From contig OY720344.1 in the NCBI GenBank assembly GCA_963082975.1, forward strand, positions 15,611,580-15,675,579: a DNA stretch of 64,000 nucleotides, read 5' to 3'. The translations under genes were made by a program, and so were the position numbers. This stretch comes from Labia minor. Taxonomy: Eukaryota > Arthropoda > Insecta > Dermaptera > Spongiphoridae. Shown here one piece after another: positions 24,290-36,164 of this stretch (position 1 is the first letter of the stretch; the number at the start of each line of letters is the position of its first letter). Below the pieces are notes generated by a model, which was not told the DNA's origin, ran no database searches, and saw only the letters and a list, made by a program, of their open reading frames with translations.

Positions 24290-25190
24290 GTAAATGAATT
24301 GGTCTGGAAGAGGAGACGTGATTAGAGAAATTGGGGAAAAATCAACCGAAATGTAATTAAACAAAAAAATTTAAGAATTATGCTACGGATACGACTTAAA
24401 AATAATAGGAGATTCGGCAACTGCAATTAAAGAGAGCGTAAGAAAATTAATCGAAGCAGGAAAGGAGGCGGGGTTAACAATTAATAGTGCTAAGACAAAG
24501 TATTTAGTAACAGAGAGGAATAGTATTAACACACAAAGTCTTAACATACAAAATGTAGCATTCGGAAAAGTATAAAAATATTTATATATATAAATACTTA
24601 AGATCTGTAATCACGAAGGATAATAATATTCTAAAAGAATTTAAATCGACGTTGTAATCGAGTAACGCCTGTTATTATGCAGTAAAGGGGCTTATCTCAT
24701 CAAATCTATTATCAAAGAGGATCAAAATTGAAATATATAAAACAATTATTTTTCATGTTGATCGATGACTAGGATGGCCATATTTCGAAAACACCAAACA
24801 AGGCCAAACGGGTTACCTTTTTTTTAGAACTAAATTGAAAAAATTTTGAAAAAAAATTACGAAATGTCCTAAATATTGAAAAAACGGGACAATAGGCTGT
24901 CCCGAAGACATTTTTGGGACAGAGCACCTAAAGACGGGACGTTTGGTCACCCTATCGATGACTCTGGGAGACGAGAGTATATTTAGAGTATTTGTGAGAT
25001 TAGTATTGTTCGTAGCATGGCGGAGATAGCATAACGAGAAATAATGTCCAGATATAGTTAAGGTTATAAAATCGAGAAGACTGGGATGTGGGAAGGGGAC
25101 GTGGCTGGAATTGGAGAAACTAGAAATTGGGAGAAACCGATTGGGAAACATCCGGTGGAAGACCAAGGACCAAGGTTAGATAAATATAAC
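24290..25190 (+). pseudogene. LINE reverse transcriptase remnant, interrupted
   Basis: Degenerate plus-strand coding resembles the 3' half of the insect LINE also present at 39722 and 63045. A mutated catalytic box reads GYDLKIIGDSATAI (the family usually has YADD). It is followed by VRKLIEAGKEAGLTINSAKT and KYLVTERNS, then, after a MITE at 24771-24953, the C-terminal region with WEKPIGKHPVEDQGP. There are multiple stops and frame changes. Confidence 0.8.
24771..24953. mobile_element. MITE family E with 10-bp target duplication
   Basis: The ends AGGATGGCCATATTTCGAAA and the inverse GGGTGACCAAACGTCCCG are imperfect terminal repeats. A perfect 10-bp duplication ATCGATGACT flanks the element (24761-24770 and 24954-24963). 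It is 183 bp and non-coding. A second copy in inverse orientation lies at 53523-53732. A 9-10-bp duplication suggests a Mutator-like transposase as the mobiliser. It is inserted in the LINE remnant. Confidence 0.88.
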
Positions 25191-25859
25191 ATATACAATA
25201 ATAATATATAATTAATTTACTGATTAAATTAAAATATATTTTACAAGAAAACAAATAAATGTCTTATCTACTTATACTGATTGAAACAAAATGGATGAAA
25301 ACCTTTTATATACAGACTTTCAACCAAATACAATGTATCACTCAGGGAGAACAGGGGGCGGCGCTCTTCACACCTAGTTATTATATATTTGTTGTTATAT
25401 AAATTATTTTGTTTTTAAAAGAGACACTATTGCAATTATTTTATCCATTATATTATTTCCTTTTCTTTAATATCATATGTATATTGTAAAAAATGTTGGA
25501 TAATAGTGAGTATATTTATTTTAGTGAAGAAAAAAAGGAATTATCATTTTCTCTGGTTATAATCAGTATACTTTGATCGTCTTTAGTCGACTGGATTTCA
25601 ATAAATAACATAAATTTTACTGTCTCCTCGTGAAAAATTCTAAAATTAATAAGTAATATAAAAATATAACTTTACTTCGCTGTGTTTGCGAAGAAGACTT
25701 TAATATGAGTAGATTAAAGACAACCACACCATCTTAATTGAATGATCTATTTTATAAATTTAAATAGAAATACTGTTCCTATTCTTATTATTTTTCCTTG
25801 TTTCCTATTCTCAGTTTACCTGATAATATTAATCCAAAGTTCCACTTGATTCATTAGAT
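25191..25859. other. Intergenic; family C fragment
   Basis: About 25280-25375 is a minus-strand piece of repeat family C (GATTGAAACAAAATGGATGA, GGGGGCGGCGCTCTTCACAC). The rest is AT-rich with no exon I can support. Confidence 0.5.
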
Positions 25860-26127
25860 CAGGGGGGTCGCGAGACTACTGAAAGGGGGTCGCAAAGATC
25901 TGATACTTTTGAATCATTATAAATAAAATTTTAAAATTATTAAATTATATATATGTGAAATGAATGGGTATGTATTCTTTAATCCTTATTTTATTTACAT
26001 TGTAAAATAGTGCGATATTACATCTACATCTATGGTTAATATATATTTCATTATATGGAGGAGGGGGTCGTTTAAAATTTCCTGAGCTTGAAGGGGGTCA
26101 CTATATAAAAAAGTTTAAGAAGCCCTG
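25860..26127. mobile_element. hAT MITE, 268 bp
   Basis: Left end CAGGGGGGTCGCGAGACTAC, right end TTTAAGAAGCCCTG, typical of hAT termini. The flanking 8-mers CATTAGAT (25852-25859) and CAATAGAT (26128-26135) match at 7 of 8 positions. Both sides carry the GGGGGTCGC phrase near the end. No coding capacity. Confidence 0.85.
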
Positions 26128-26274
26128 CAATAGATGATACCTTTCCTTCTTTTTTTTGCATCCACCCCGCATAAACTTTATCTATTTAACTTAAGAGAAC
26201 ATCCATTTTGTGATTGTAATAATGAAATAGTGGAAGATATAAATCATTTATTTTTGGGGTGTAAAAAAAATAAA

Positions 26275-26918
26275 TAAGTTGACCTGTGGCCAGGTCCGAA
26301 CCGACCGACGGTTTGAAATAAATTAATTTCCAGCTACAGAAACAATTTCAAATAATTTTAATATATCTATTAATGTAATAAAAAACAGATAGGCATATAA
26401 CATAAATATTTTTAATTTTATTTTATTTATAATATATAGCTGAAGTAGCCGGCGTTGCCGGCGTTACCCGAGGCTGTGACGTCATGAAGGGCTGGGTGAC
26501 GTCATATAATTTTAAATTAAGAAAAACATAATGAAGATGATTTTTCCCGAGGATAAAACCAATACATTCGTGGTGATATGTAAAAAAATCTCCTTATGTG
26601 AAATTTGGTGCGAATATAACCCTTCCCTTCTTATCGTCGATCGCTAATACTACCACTTCCGGTTTCCGGATTTGCACCAAAAGTTGATCAATTCATCCCA
26701 CTGATGCATTAAGTAAATATACCAAATTTCATCAAAATCCGTTAAGCCGTTCAGGCTGTACACATCTATACGGACAGACGGACAGACGGACGGACAGACA
26801 TCATGCTAAAAATACTTTTTTCTGTTAAGAAAATGCATGATTCGTGGAGATATGTAAAAATCTCCACATGTGAAATTTGGTGTGAAAACAATACCTCCCT
26901 TACTATCGTCGGTCGGTA
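26275..26918 (-). mobile_element. Helentron-like family A, copy 1
   Basis: On the minus strand it starts TACCGACCGACGATAGTAAG and ends in the 3' hairpin and CAACTTA. Shared interior landmarks are two near-identical ACACCAAATTTCACATG blocks, a GTCTGTCCGTCC microsatellite, AACGGCTTAACGGATTTTGA, AAACCGGAAGTGGTAG and a pair of TGACGTCA palindromes (26477-26484 and 26497-26504). It is 644 bp, with no target duplication visible. Confidence 0.85.
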
Positions 26919-28673
26919 AAAAGCAATTGACTCCCTTTATGTTGATATTAAAAGTATAATTGAACTTCCTATAAACATCACTTGTATTCTATCTTATTTA
27001 CAAAATAATTTTGAGTCGTTTAAAAAAATTTTTCATAAATTCATTATTAAATCTAACATATTTATATAATATAATGTTATATTTTATTTAATAATTAAAT
27101 GTTACTTTATATTGTTTTATATTTAAGTATTTAAACATCATGTAATGTAATGACCAAATGGGTTAGTTCCCGAGGTCAATATTTTTCATTTGTTGTTTTT
27201 TTTTTTTGTTTTTTTGTTCCTCACTTCTCTTGTTATTAAATAAATAAATAAAAACAATATATTTAATATGTATAAAACTATAAAATGTAAGTGGAAAATG
27301 TTTCAATACAATATTTGTTGTCTATTAAAATATAACAAATAAGTTTATGAAATATTCAACGTTTAAAATTTGAAATGGATTATTTGAATAGAGAGAGAGA
27401 GAGAGAGTGAGAGAGAGTGATGGAAGGAGGTAGGAGATGTGAGGATTTTAGTAGGAGGGTTTTCGACACTCGTGAGAGAACATGAATTAACGATTTGTAT
27501 CTGAAATGCATGAAGGAAAGCAATGCCACTTGTTTCATGCCCGGTTCATTTTCCTCGCTAAGGGAGTCTTTGACATGTCAAGAGAATCCCCTTGTCGACG
27601 TAAACACGAGGTTTGGGGGTACTCGACTCGTTCTATAGAAATATTTCCCTTATATCTTGTGATTTGTCTACCTTCCTCTATCTCTCCATTCACATTAGAT
27701 TAAAGCCGGCTTAACACTCGACGCTTCAATGGACAGCCTTTGTTTCAATATTTATCTCAAGGATAAATGGATTTATCTGTCATTCTATTTTGCCATTGAT
27801 AAATAAATATAATATAAATCTGTTTAGGATCACCACTTCTTATTTATTTTAATCATTAGAAATAAAAGCAATTAAAAATACAAAGTAAAATTAAGTTAAC
27901 AAAATCATTCTTTACAAGAGCCCTTTACAAATCATTATATAATCTTTATGATCATTAAAATCACAAAAAGCACATCCTGCTTATAAAGAGAATCTATTTG
28001 GACAATTTTAACCATATTTGGTATAAGTTTGTAATCTTGAAATATTGTAAAAAATTTAAAAAATTCTAAAGTCCTGAAAACCATCTATGATAATTCTTAT
28101 AAAAATCGGTATTTATTGAGAAAATCAATAAAATGTGCTTTGACACCTCTTTAAACTGCCCTTACTTATGGTCCGATCTTGTCCAAAAACAATCCAATCC
28201 CCGCCCATCATTCAAAAAAAAAAAAAATTTAAATATCAAATTTCAAGACAATATCTCATTTCGTTTAGACGTTAATCTCGGTAACGAACGGCCGGCCGAC
28301 CGGATCAAAAAATTTTTTTGCAAGTTTGGATTCAGAACCGTCTGAAAAGTGAAGATCTCAAAAAATCTCGGAGCAAAATTTTTCAAAATTTTCAGCCCAT
28401 TACATATCCATGAGAAAAACTAAAATGATATCTACTTATAGCTGCAAAAAATATTTTCTTTCTAAAACTGTGAATACGAGTAATTAAAATACAAAAATTA
28501 AATTTTTTTTGCCAGATTTTGTAAATATTTATATTTAACAAAAAAATCTTAATGAAAATTTGTCTTTGAGAGAGCCCGGTGGCGGGGGAGGGCACCCGTC
28601 AAAGGAAGATGGAGCGGCTAGTCAAAACCCTGGTTGCGCCACTGAGAATATGATACAATACGATAATTAAAAA
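26919..28673. other. Intergenic stretch with GA-rich island
   Basis: No gene was recognised. A (GA)n run at 27392-27419 leads a GC-richer, non-repeated block at 27380-27790. Its 65-codon open frame (27506-27703) has no domain. About 28560-28640 is a GC-rich segment ending GGTTGCGCCACTG, which resembles a hAT terminus, but the other end was not found. Confidence 0.35.
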
Positions 28674-29173
28674 CTGAACTGTGGCCAGGCACAAAATCGA
28701 CCAAGGATTTGAAATAAATTTATTTTCAAACAACATTATATATATAAAGTATCAGAAAAAATAATTATTTTTAAAACTTGAATTAAAATGACTAAATTAT
28801 ATTATCTTGGTTTTTAATTTTAGTTTAATTAATCAATTATTAATTAGTACTAAATTTTAAGTGAAAAATTTCTGACAATGAATATAAAATTAATACTTTG
28901 TAAACTACCACTTCCAGTTTCCGGATATAAACCAAAAGTTAATGAAGTCATGCTACTGATGCATTAAGTAAAAATATCAAATTTTATCAAAATTGGTTGA
29001 GCTATTCAAGTTGTTCACGTCTATACGGACACACAAGGGACAGAGGGACAGACATCATGCTAAAAATACGATTTTTCTGTTAAGAAAATGCAAGATTCGT
29101 GGAGATATGTAAAAATCTCCAATGTGAAATTTGGTGTGAAAACAATACCTTCCCTTCCTATCGTCGGTCGGTA
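28674..29173 (-). mobile_element. Helentron-like family A, copy 2 (diverged, deleted)
   Basis: The minus-strand start ACCGACCGACGATAGGAAGG and the end with the CCTGGCCACAG loop are recognisable. So are the ACACCAAATTTCACATTG block and AAACTGGAAGTGGTAG. The TGACGTCA pair and part of the middle are missing. It is more diverged than the other copies, so probably older. Confidence 0.75.
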
Positions 29174-30056
29174 AAAAGTAAACTTATAGACTCTGATTGA
29201 AACTTTGAATACAAATGACACAAAGACAAAGTAAAATAATAGAAATAATGACATATGTTTGTAGAAAATTGTATAACATGGCGAAGAAGTATATTATTAA
29301 ATAATCAATAGAAAATTTGCGATAATTGTAAAACCAGGTCTCTCTTCTTAATAATTATTTACAACTAACAACAACCAACTAGTTATTCGTTTAGGACTCC
29401 ATTTCATTGGAAATTAAAAATAAAATGAAATGGAGGATACATTTCGATTATTTCGGTTCATTTTTTCATTAATATTGAAATGAGAAGATAATCATTCACT
29501 TCTCTAAGTGAATAGCAGAATATTCAAATATTGTAGTAACGTTATTTAATAACAATAATTATTATTATCAAGTCAGATGGGCATATCAGACTCGATTTCT
29601 AATCTCCTTGCCATAGAGATAAATCACGATTATTATTATTCTAATCTAACCGGGGGCTGGAATGTCTGGGTGAAGAGAGGGTCGGGATTCCTATTAACAT
29701 CACCGCCATTGTCCTAAGCAAACAATAGCCAGGCAGCAAGCGAGCCATACACGGCCAACGTATTCAAACCGCCTAATGGGCGGATTACGCGCAGATAATG
29801 TGCATGTCGGATTTACAAATAGCTCACAATTGAAAGTATAATACATATAAAAAAATTCTAGATAATGGAGTGCATTATTGGTAGCGGTATACTTTTCCGG
29901 TTAAATTACAATTGTCTATTTTCATTTTTTTTTCTATTTCTATTATTTATAAAGATAGATTAATTATTATAAAAATTATAATAAAATAAATGTTCTAATG
30001 GATTATTTTAATAATTAATTGATATTATTTTATTTTATTCTATCTATTTATTTTAG
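29174..30056. other. Intergenic stretch with a high-complexity island
   Basis: 29560-29830 is GC-richer, unique in this window, and contains no long reading frame. It includes CAAACCGCCTAATGGGCGGA (a short palindrome) and GCGCAGATAATGTGCATG. It is a candidate conserved non-coding or regulatory element, but nothing in the sequence proves a function. Confidence 0.35.
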
Positions 30057-30350
30057 GACGCCACAGGGTGGGAAGTAGCGAAGCTGGCTCACATTCTCGT
30101 GGTCCCGGGCCTGGCAAGGGAATTTCTCTAGCTGGGGTCTATGGGACGGAGTCACCCCAGCCTCCGGGATCAAAATTGGGAAAGCTACTTGATAGCGCCT
30201 CCGATCAAGGATATAAAGGTAAAGGTTGATAAGACCCTTTCTACTGATTATAGGACACCTATAATCCTAATTGATAATACCTAATTGATATAACCGACTT
30301 GATAGGCGTTGTACTTGAGTAGGACGTATAAAAGCTAGAGGTTTTTTTTA
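30057..30350 (+). mobile_element. tRNA-derived SINE (family 2), copy 2
   Basis: The plus-strand copy of the element at 14529-14806 has the shared words ATTCTCGTGGTC, GGGCCTGGCAAGG, AATTTCTCTAGCTGGGGTCT and AAGGTAAAGGTTGATA. The B box has been deleted (GTGGTCCCGGGCCTGG replaces the region), so this copy is unlikely to be transcribed by RNA polymerase III from its own promoter. Confidence 0.85.
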
Positions 30351-30737
30351 AAATCTATTTATTCTTCTAATGGGTGGATCTTGGATGGCAAAGCCGAATT
30401 ACTGTAGAAATGAACCCGAAGATTTGCTGTTCTTTTCTTGGTGTGACTTGTTTCACATATTTCCCCCTCCTTGATAGACAAGTAAGAGATGACCACTTTT
30501 CAGTGTTAGAATGTAAAACTTTCAACTCTGGACAGTTTTTGAAAATAATTAGAGGTGCATTTTGAAAGACTGGAACTTTAACTGTCAAAAACTGAGAATG
30601 AAATTGCTCATTATTTTATTTTTTGAACCTAACATACCAGAACATAAAGCAGTTTTGAATGAACAGTCCATCAGAAAATGAAGTTTAAAGTGACAAAAAA
30701 TTATGAGTGTCATATATTGGTGATTTTACTCTATGTA

Positions 30738-30850
30738 TACTGACGGAAAAAAAAATAAACGCCAGAGTGGCGCTGTTAACGGGCAATGACTATGTGCGGT
30801 CTATTCTCCGACAACACCGCCACCCTGGCGTTTACTTTTTTCCGTGACTC
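30738..30850. mobile_element. 113-bp palindromic MITE with TA duplication
   Basis: TGACGGAAAAAAAAATAAAC and GCCAGAGTGGCG at the left are inverted as CGCCACCCTGGCGTTTAC and TTTTTTCCGTGA at the right, with TA on both sides. A truncated copy occurs at 51537-51590. Its right flank also matches that of this copy for about 70 bp, so the MITE sits inside a larger dispersed repeat. Confidence 0.8.
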
Positions 30851-30859
30851 TATATAATT

Positions 30860-32449
30860 TATATGGCATTAAATAAATTTAATTTAATAAATTTGTACAC
30901 CTATTTGAATAAATAAATAAATAACTTGTTACAAAAAATTAAAAAAATTAAAAATAACCATTATGCATTGATACATTTCATACACGGATTTAATCAAACC
31001 ATATACAAACCATATCCATTATAATAATAACAATATTTATAAAATTATACATATATAAATGCATCTTCATTATCAAAAAGATAATCTATTTATAAAGTGA
31101 ATGAAAATATAGAATAAATAAAGACAGTTTGTTTTGATTGTTTTTTTTTTTTGAGATTTTAAAAGATTTCAAAAGAAAAATATTAATTAATTAAAATATA
31201 ATATATATACTATAAAATTATAAATTAGAGATAATATCTTCAACAGAAGATAAAATAGAAAGAAAAATTTTATAAATTTGGATGTGTTTTATTCTCAAAT
31301 TCTTTTTGGTGTTAGACAGGAAGTTGAAGGAAGCTTTTTGGCCTCATTATTCGTCGCAATGCGTAAAAAAGAGGCGAAAAAGCATCGTGATTTAGGCCGG
31401 CGGCCAGCGAATGAATGAGGACAAAGTGCAGTCATCGACTTGGCAACCTCGAATGAGGGGCTACAGACGATTTTTCGCAAACAACCCTTGAGATTATATA
31501 GATTCAAGCCAACTATTGGATAAAATATTGCCCCCTTTTTTTTGTTTGTGTTTTTTTTTTATTGTAGCTTCATATTTTCATATTAGATTCGCCCCGATTC
31601 TACCTTCAAAAGCCAGAAAACAAAAATTTTTGTTTAAAAACAAATTCAATTAAATAATTTTCTCTTTTTGTTTTGTTTTTAAAAATAATAATGTTGTTTC
31701 CAAATTCCTAACATTTTTTTTTCTATATATATGTATATTATTATCTTTTATAATTGCTATTTTAAAATAACATTCATTTTAACTTCAAAAAAATTCCTCT
31801 TTTTTTTAATTTTATCAAACTAATTCAGATATAGAAATTTAACAGGATAAAATAAAAATATGTCAAAATGTAATTCATGTGCCTAATTAAACAAGTTTTT
31901 TTTTTTTTCAAGTAAAATATTTTTTGTGAGAATAATTTAAATTTCATTTTTATTTTATTTTCGAATTTTGTGGGAAAGTTTCTTTTTTTTTATTAAAATG
32001 TCCAAATTTTAATAATTATATTATTTATTTCTTACTGAATTATTCACGTTGATAAAAGATTTCATCTATAATAATATAATATAACTTTTTATAAGTAATG
32101 AAAATTAATTTAGATAATATTTAGAATTTTATATTATATATACATTCACAAAGGATAATAAATTCTTTTTAATTTTTAAATTATATCTAGCTTAAATGTA
32201 AATTAATTATAACAAAAATGTCTGCAATTAATAAAAAGCTCGTTCTTCACGACTAGGATTTAGATAGACCACCAGTTGCGTTATTATTTTCTGCTAAGAT
32301 CCACAAATTTCTTTGAATTCAATTTTTTTATTTATTCATTTTATACATATTTTTACCCATCTTTTATATATATCCCATGTAAAATATTTATATTAAATTT
32401 TACTAAAACTTATTATTATTAGAATATGTCTTCATAGCTTGTTTGTTTT
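30860..32449. other. AT-rich stretch without recognised genes
   Basis: Long poly-A/T-rich sequence. One GC-richer block at 31280-31500 contains open frames on both strands but no domain or splice pattern I can defend. The rest holds T-runs and short direct repeats only. Confidence 0.35.
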
Positions 32450-32922
32450 GGTAATTATATCGAAAGGTCATCCAGTCATGGATTTGGATAAAACTTTACC
32501 AGTGGGTTCCTTTTTTAATTCCAAAGAAACTTTCCTTATACAATTTTTGCGGGTCGCTTCTAGTTTACGAGATAAAAATTATTAAAGTTTGCATATAAAT
32601 TCAATATAGCTATTATAGTATATTTATAATAGTTTATCGATTTCACCACAAGAGGGCTTCACTAATTTTCGGTTTTTTTTAGTCCGGTTTGGATATAGAA
32701 AAATTAAAAAAATAATTAATTAAATAATTTCCCTATATCCAAACCGAACCGAAAAAACCGAAAATTAGTGAATAATTGGTAAATTAGTCAATAAAACATT
32801 ACTTAATGGGCTGCACACATTTCGACGTTCATAACCAGTTAATCTGTCAAACTTTAATAATGTTTATCTCGTAAAGTTTTATCCAAATCCATATGACTGG
32901 ATGACCCTTCGAAATAATTACC
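32450..32922. mobile_element. Long-TIR MITE (family D), copy 2
   Basis: Inverted repeats of about 130 bp begin GGTAATTATATCGAAAGGTC and end with the inverse. Shared words with 15713-16233 are GGATTTGGATAAAACTTTAC, GGTCGCTTCTAGTTTACGAG and ATAAAAATTATTAAAGTTTGC. A central second palindrome carries CTATATCCAAACCGAACC. A target duplication is not evident. Confidence 0.8.
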
Positions 32923-33028
32923 AACATATTTTATTTTATAATTTATGTAAAAATAATAATTTTATAAGGAAATGTATTTTTTATTATTAGTAAAATTATT
33001 TTATATGTTTATATTGTTATATTTTAAG

Positions 33029-33240
33029 ATGCCACGCAGTTTGAGAGCCAATGCGCTTGTCTCTTAATTTCGTGGCTCCAGATCTAAGAAAGAAAGAATA
33101 GGAACGACGTCCACCTAGTGTGATCAAAATTGGGAATCTACTTGAAATAAAAAGTAGCTACCTCCATCCAAGAAAATCAAGATAAAGCAGTTGTTCTGAT
33201 TATATAATATAGAGTTATCAGATAAATATTTTGGAGCGCG
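33029..33240 (+). mobile_element. Diverged SINE (family 2) copy
   Basis: A degraded relative of 30057-30350: GATGCCACGCAGT at the start, GATCAAAATTGGGAATCTAC in the body and CCAAGAAAATCAAGATAAAG further on. A detached tail piece lies at about 33630-33700 (ATAGGCGCTGTTCTTACATAGG). Confidence 0.55.
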
Positions 33241-33366
33241 GATATTGACGCCTATTGGACAGAAAATATTTAGGTGGAGGGGATATTTTCTCAACGACAA
33301 TTGTAGTGCACACTTTTAGCTACATTTCAGTGTAAAATTTATTTAATTTTCGCGTCGTACAAAAGT

Positions 33367-33508
33367 GGTTTGCCAGATTCAGAAGTGGAGAATTTAGCCT
33401 TAAAGATTGCGAGCGCTCCGGACGGCCTGTAACAACTGACAGGGCCACAATATTGTCTGTGGTTGACGAAAATCCACACTTTACACAACGTGAGATACAA
33501 CACAATTA
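33367..33508 (+). pseudogene. Mariner transposase N-terminal fragment
   Basis: The plus strand reads WFARFRSGEFSLKDCERSGR followed by PVTTDRATILSVVDENP, the helix-turn-helix part of mariner transposases, then ends at a stop. No catalytic domain follows. It is 5' of sequence that looks like a SINE tail, so the element is truncated. Confidence 0.8.
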
Positions 33509-33750
33509 ATTTTGTTAAAAATACAATCAATTAATTGATAACTTTTATAGAAGAAGCATGTTTATGTTTAAATAAATTCAAAAAATATTTCTCCTGTAAA
33601 GTAGGCAACCAAATGATCTTATGTGATAACCCAATACCTCTACTCCACTTAGGTGATAGGCGCTGTTCTTACATAGGATGTACAAAAATCAGATATTTTA
33701 AGACAACAAACAAATCTAAAAAGTTGTATTTTTTGTTAGGAATATTTTAA

Positions 33751-34502
33751 TCTGTAAATTTTAATTATTTAATTTAAATGTTTTTCCTCCCAAAAAAAGA
33801 AAATATAATAAGAATTTTATACGAATATGTAAAACTTTATTTAATCCTAAGAAATATAAAAAAAATCCAATTGTTTTCATAAGAAAAATATCGTGAATAT
33901 TTAAAAGGTCTCAAAATAATTTTCATATAAAGTTTCTACTTTTTTTTTTTTGTTGTTTTCGCTTTGTTTCTGGTTTGGTAACATTTGTTAATCTCGAGGC
34001 AAGGGAATTGCATGAAGGGGTGATGGTGTGCTAAAGGATGCTTGTGCCTTGATTTAATTCAATTGAATAGACTGTATAAACAACCGAGAAGATATAGTTA
34101 GAGGTTTTGTATTCAATAAGGAGAAGCAAAGTTATTCTGCATAAAACTTAAATGAGAGTGAACAACTGCTATCGAGGATTATTAAACTAAAATTTAGCAT
34201 TTTTTTTTTAGTAACAGATGGTTTCATTTTAATATTTAAGGAAAATATTTCTTAAATTAATTAAAGGTAAACGTATTTTGATCTGAAAAAAATACAATAT
34301 GCATTTATAATTTACGAATTTTTAATGATATTTGCAATAATTAATTGTATTAATTATTAATTTAAAATAAAATAATTAATATAATATCAAATTATAAAAT
34401 ATAAAATTATTTAGATATATTTATGCTCATATCTATTTATAATATATGTTAATTTATTTTTCATTATTATAATTTTTAAAAATATATTTTAAATAAAAAT
34501 TT
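33751..34502. other. AT-rich stretch with one island
   Basis: 33950-34200 is of normal complexity and single-copy in this window, without an open frame of note. The rest is A/T-rich. Confidence 0.3.
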
Positions 34503-35689
34503 TACCTACTGACGATAGTAAGGGAGGTATTGTTTTCACACCAAATTTCACAAGTGGAGATTTTTACATATCTCCACAAATCATGCATTTCGTTAACAGA
34601 ATAAGTTGACCTGTGGCCAGGCGCAGAACCGACCGACGGTTTGAAATAAATTAATTTCCAGCTACAGAAATAATTCCAAATAATTTAAATGTATACAGAA
34701 ACAATTTCAAATAATTTTAATATATCTATTAATGTAATAAAAAACAGATATGGATACATAAATAATAAATATAAACATTTTTAATTTTATTTTATTTATA
34801 ATATATATAAGACCAGGCTGTGACGTCATGAATGGCTGGATGACGTCATAATTTTAAATTATGAAAAAACTAATAAAGATGATTTTTCTCGAGGATAAAA
34901 CCAATACAACGTGGTGATATGTAAAAAATCTCCTCATGTGAAATTTGGTGTGAAAATAACCCTTCCCTTCCTATGGTCGATCGCTAATACTACCACTTTC
35001 GGTTTCCGGATTTGCACCAAAAGTTTATCAATTTATCATACTGGTGCATTAAGTAAATATACCAAATTTCATCAAAATCCATTGAGCCGTTCAAGCTGTA
35101 CACATCTATACGGACGGACGGGCAGACGTCATGCTAAAAATACTTTTTTCTGTTAAGAAAATGCATGATTCGTGGAGATATGTAAAAATCTCCACATATG
35201 AGATTTGGTGTGAAAATAATACCTCCCTTACTATCATCGGTCGGTAAAAAAGTATTTTTAGCATGAGGTCTGTCCGTCCGTCCGTATAGATGTGTACAGC
35301 TTGAACGGCTCATAAAATTTGGTATATTTACTTAATGCATCATTATGATGAATTGATCAACTTTTAGTGTATATCAGGAAACCGGAAGTAGTAGTATTAC
35401 TGTTCGACGATATGAAGAGAAGGGTTATTTTCACACCAAATTTCATATGAGGAGATTTTTTACATATCTCCACGAATCATGCACATTAATTTTTGCAGTT
35501 ATGCAATCATCGAACATCACATGCTAAACAATGATGAAATGAGCATTTAAGCTGCTGCGTCCCCGTCGCACATGCTCGGTAATCTATCTCTCTGATTACT
35601 TCATTTAAGATAAAAATTCAATATAGCTAAAGGTAGATGGAAATTAATTTATTTTCAGTCGGTTCTGTGCCTGGCCACAGATCAACTTA
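34503..35689 (+). mobile_element. Family A copy split by another family A copy
   Basis: The outer copy is in two parts: 34503-34601 (5' end, TACCTACTGACGATAGTAAG) and 35247-35689 (the rest, ending CTGGCCACAGATCAACTTA). The break lies in an A-run that in other copies reads ACAGAAAAAAGTATTTTTAG. A complete inverse copy fills the gap (34602-35246). The outer copy lacks the TGACGTCA pair and has a divergent segment at about 35480-35640. Confidence 0.85.
34602..35246 (-). mobile_element. Helentron-like family A, inner copy
   Basis: A full-length 645-bp element in inverse orientation inside another family member. It starts (plus-strand order) TAAGTTGACCTGTGGCCAG and ends TCATCGGTCGGTA. It keeps the TGACGTCA pair at 34821-34828 and 34841-34848. 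It marks the element boundaries precisely because the host sequence is known from other copies. Confidence 0.88.
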
Positions 35690-36164
35690 TTTTATTAATA
35701 ACAATAATAATATTAAAATTAATAATTTTAAATATTAATACTATTCAAACCTAATATTTATTTTTAGAAAATAATTATTATTTTTCTTTGTAAAGATTCA
35801 TTAAAAAATTGTTTTTTTTTAATTTCATAGTAGCTCACGTAACATACGTGAACATACACTATTGTATACAATCATTAAAATAAGGACTCATGTGTTTATA
35901 TTTTTTTAAATAATTCAGAAATTATTTTTTTTTTTTTAAATAAATAATATAAATTATTTCAATTTTTATTTAGTTATATAATAAATTTATTATTGAATAA
36001 ATAATTTAATAAATAAATAAAAATAATTTTTATAATATAATTGAATTTATTTTTTGAAATTAAAAATTAAAAAATGTTTTATAATTCAAGTATTTTTAGA
36101 AAATTTTTATTTTTTAAATAAAATTTTAATAAGACACGATATATTTAATCTTTATAGTAAAATA
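35690..36164. other. AT-rich sequence 3' of the innexin
   Basis: Only poly-A/T-rich sequence. It includes what would be the innexin 3' untranslated region on the minus strand. No distinct polyadenylation site could be chosen among many AATAAA matches. Confidence 0.3.

Noticed and set aside
27506-27703. 65-codon open frame in a GC-richer island
   Set aside because: No domain, no splice partners; open frames this short are expected in GC-richer sequence.
28560-28640. hAT element ending GGTTGCGCCACTG
   Set aside because: Only one end resembles a hAT terminus; no opposite end or 8-bp duplication was found.
30367-30588. Overlapping open frames on both strands
   Set aside because: Mutual antisense shadows in a moderately complex block with no domain on either strand.
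34911-35156. 81-codon open frame
   Set aside because: It lies wholly within the inner family A element, which has no conserved coding sequence.
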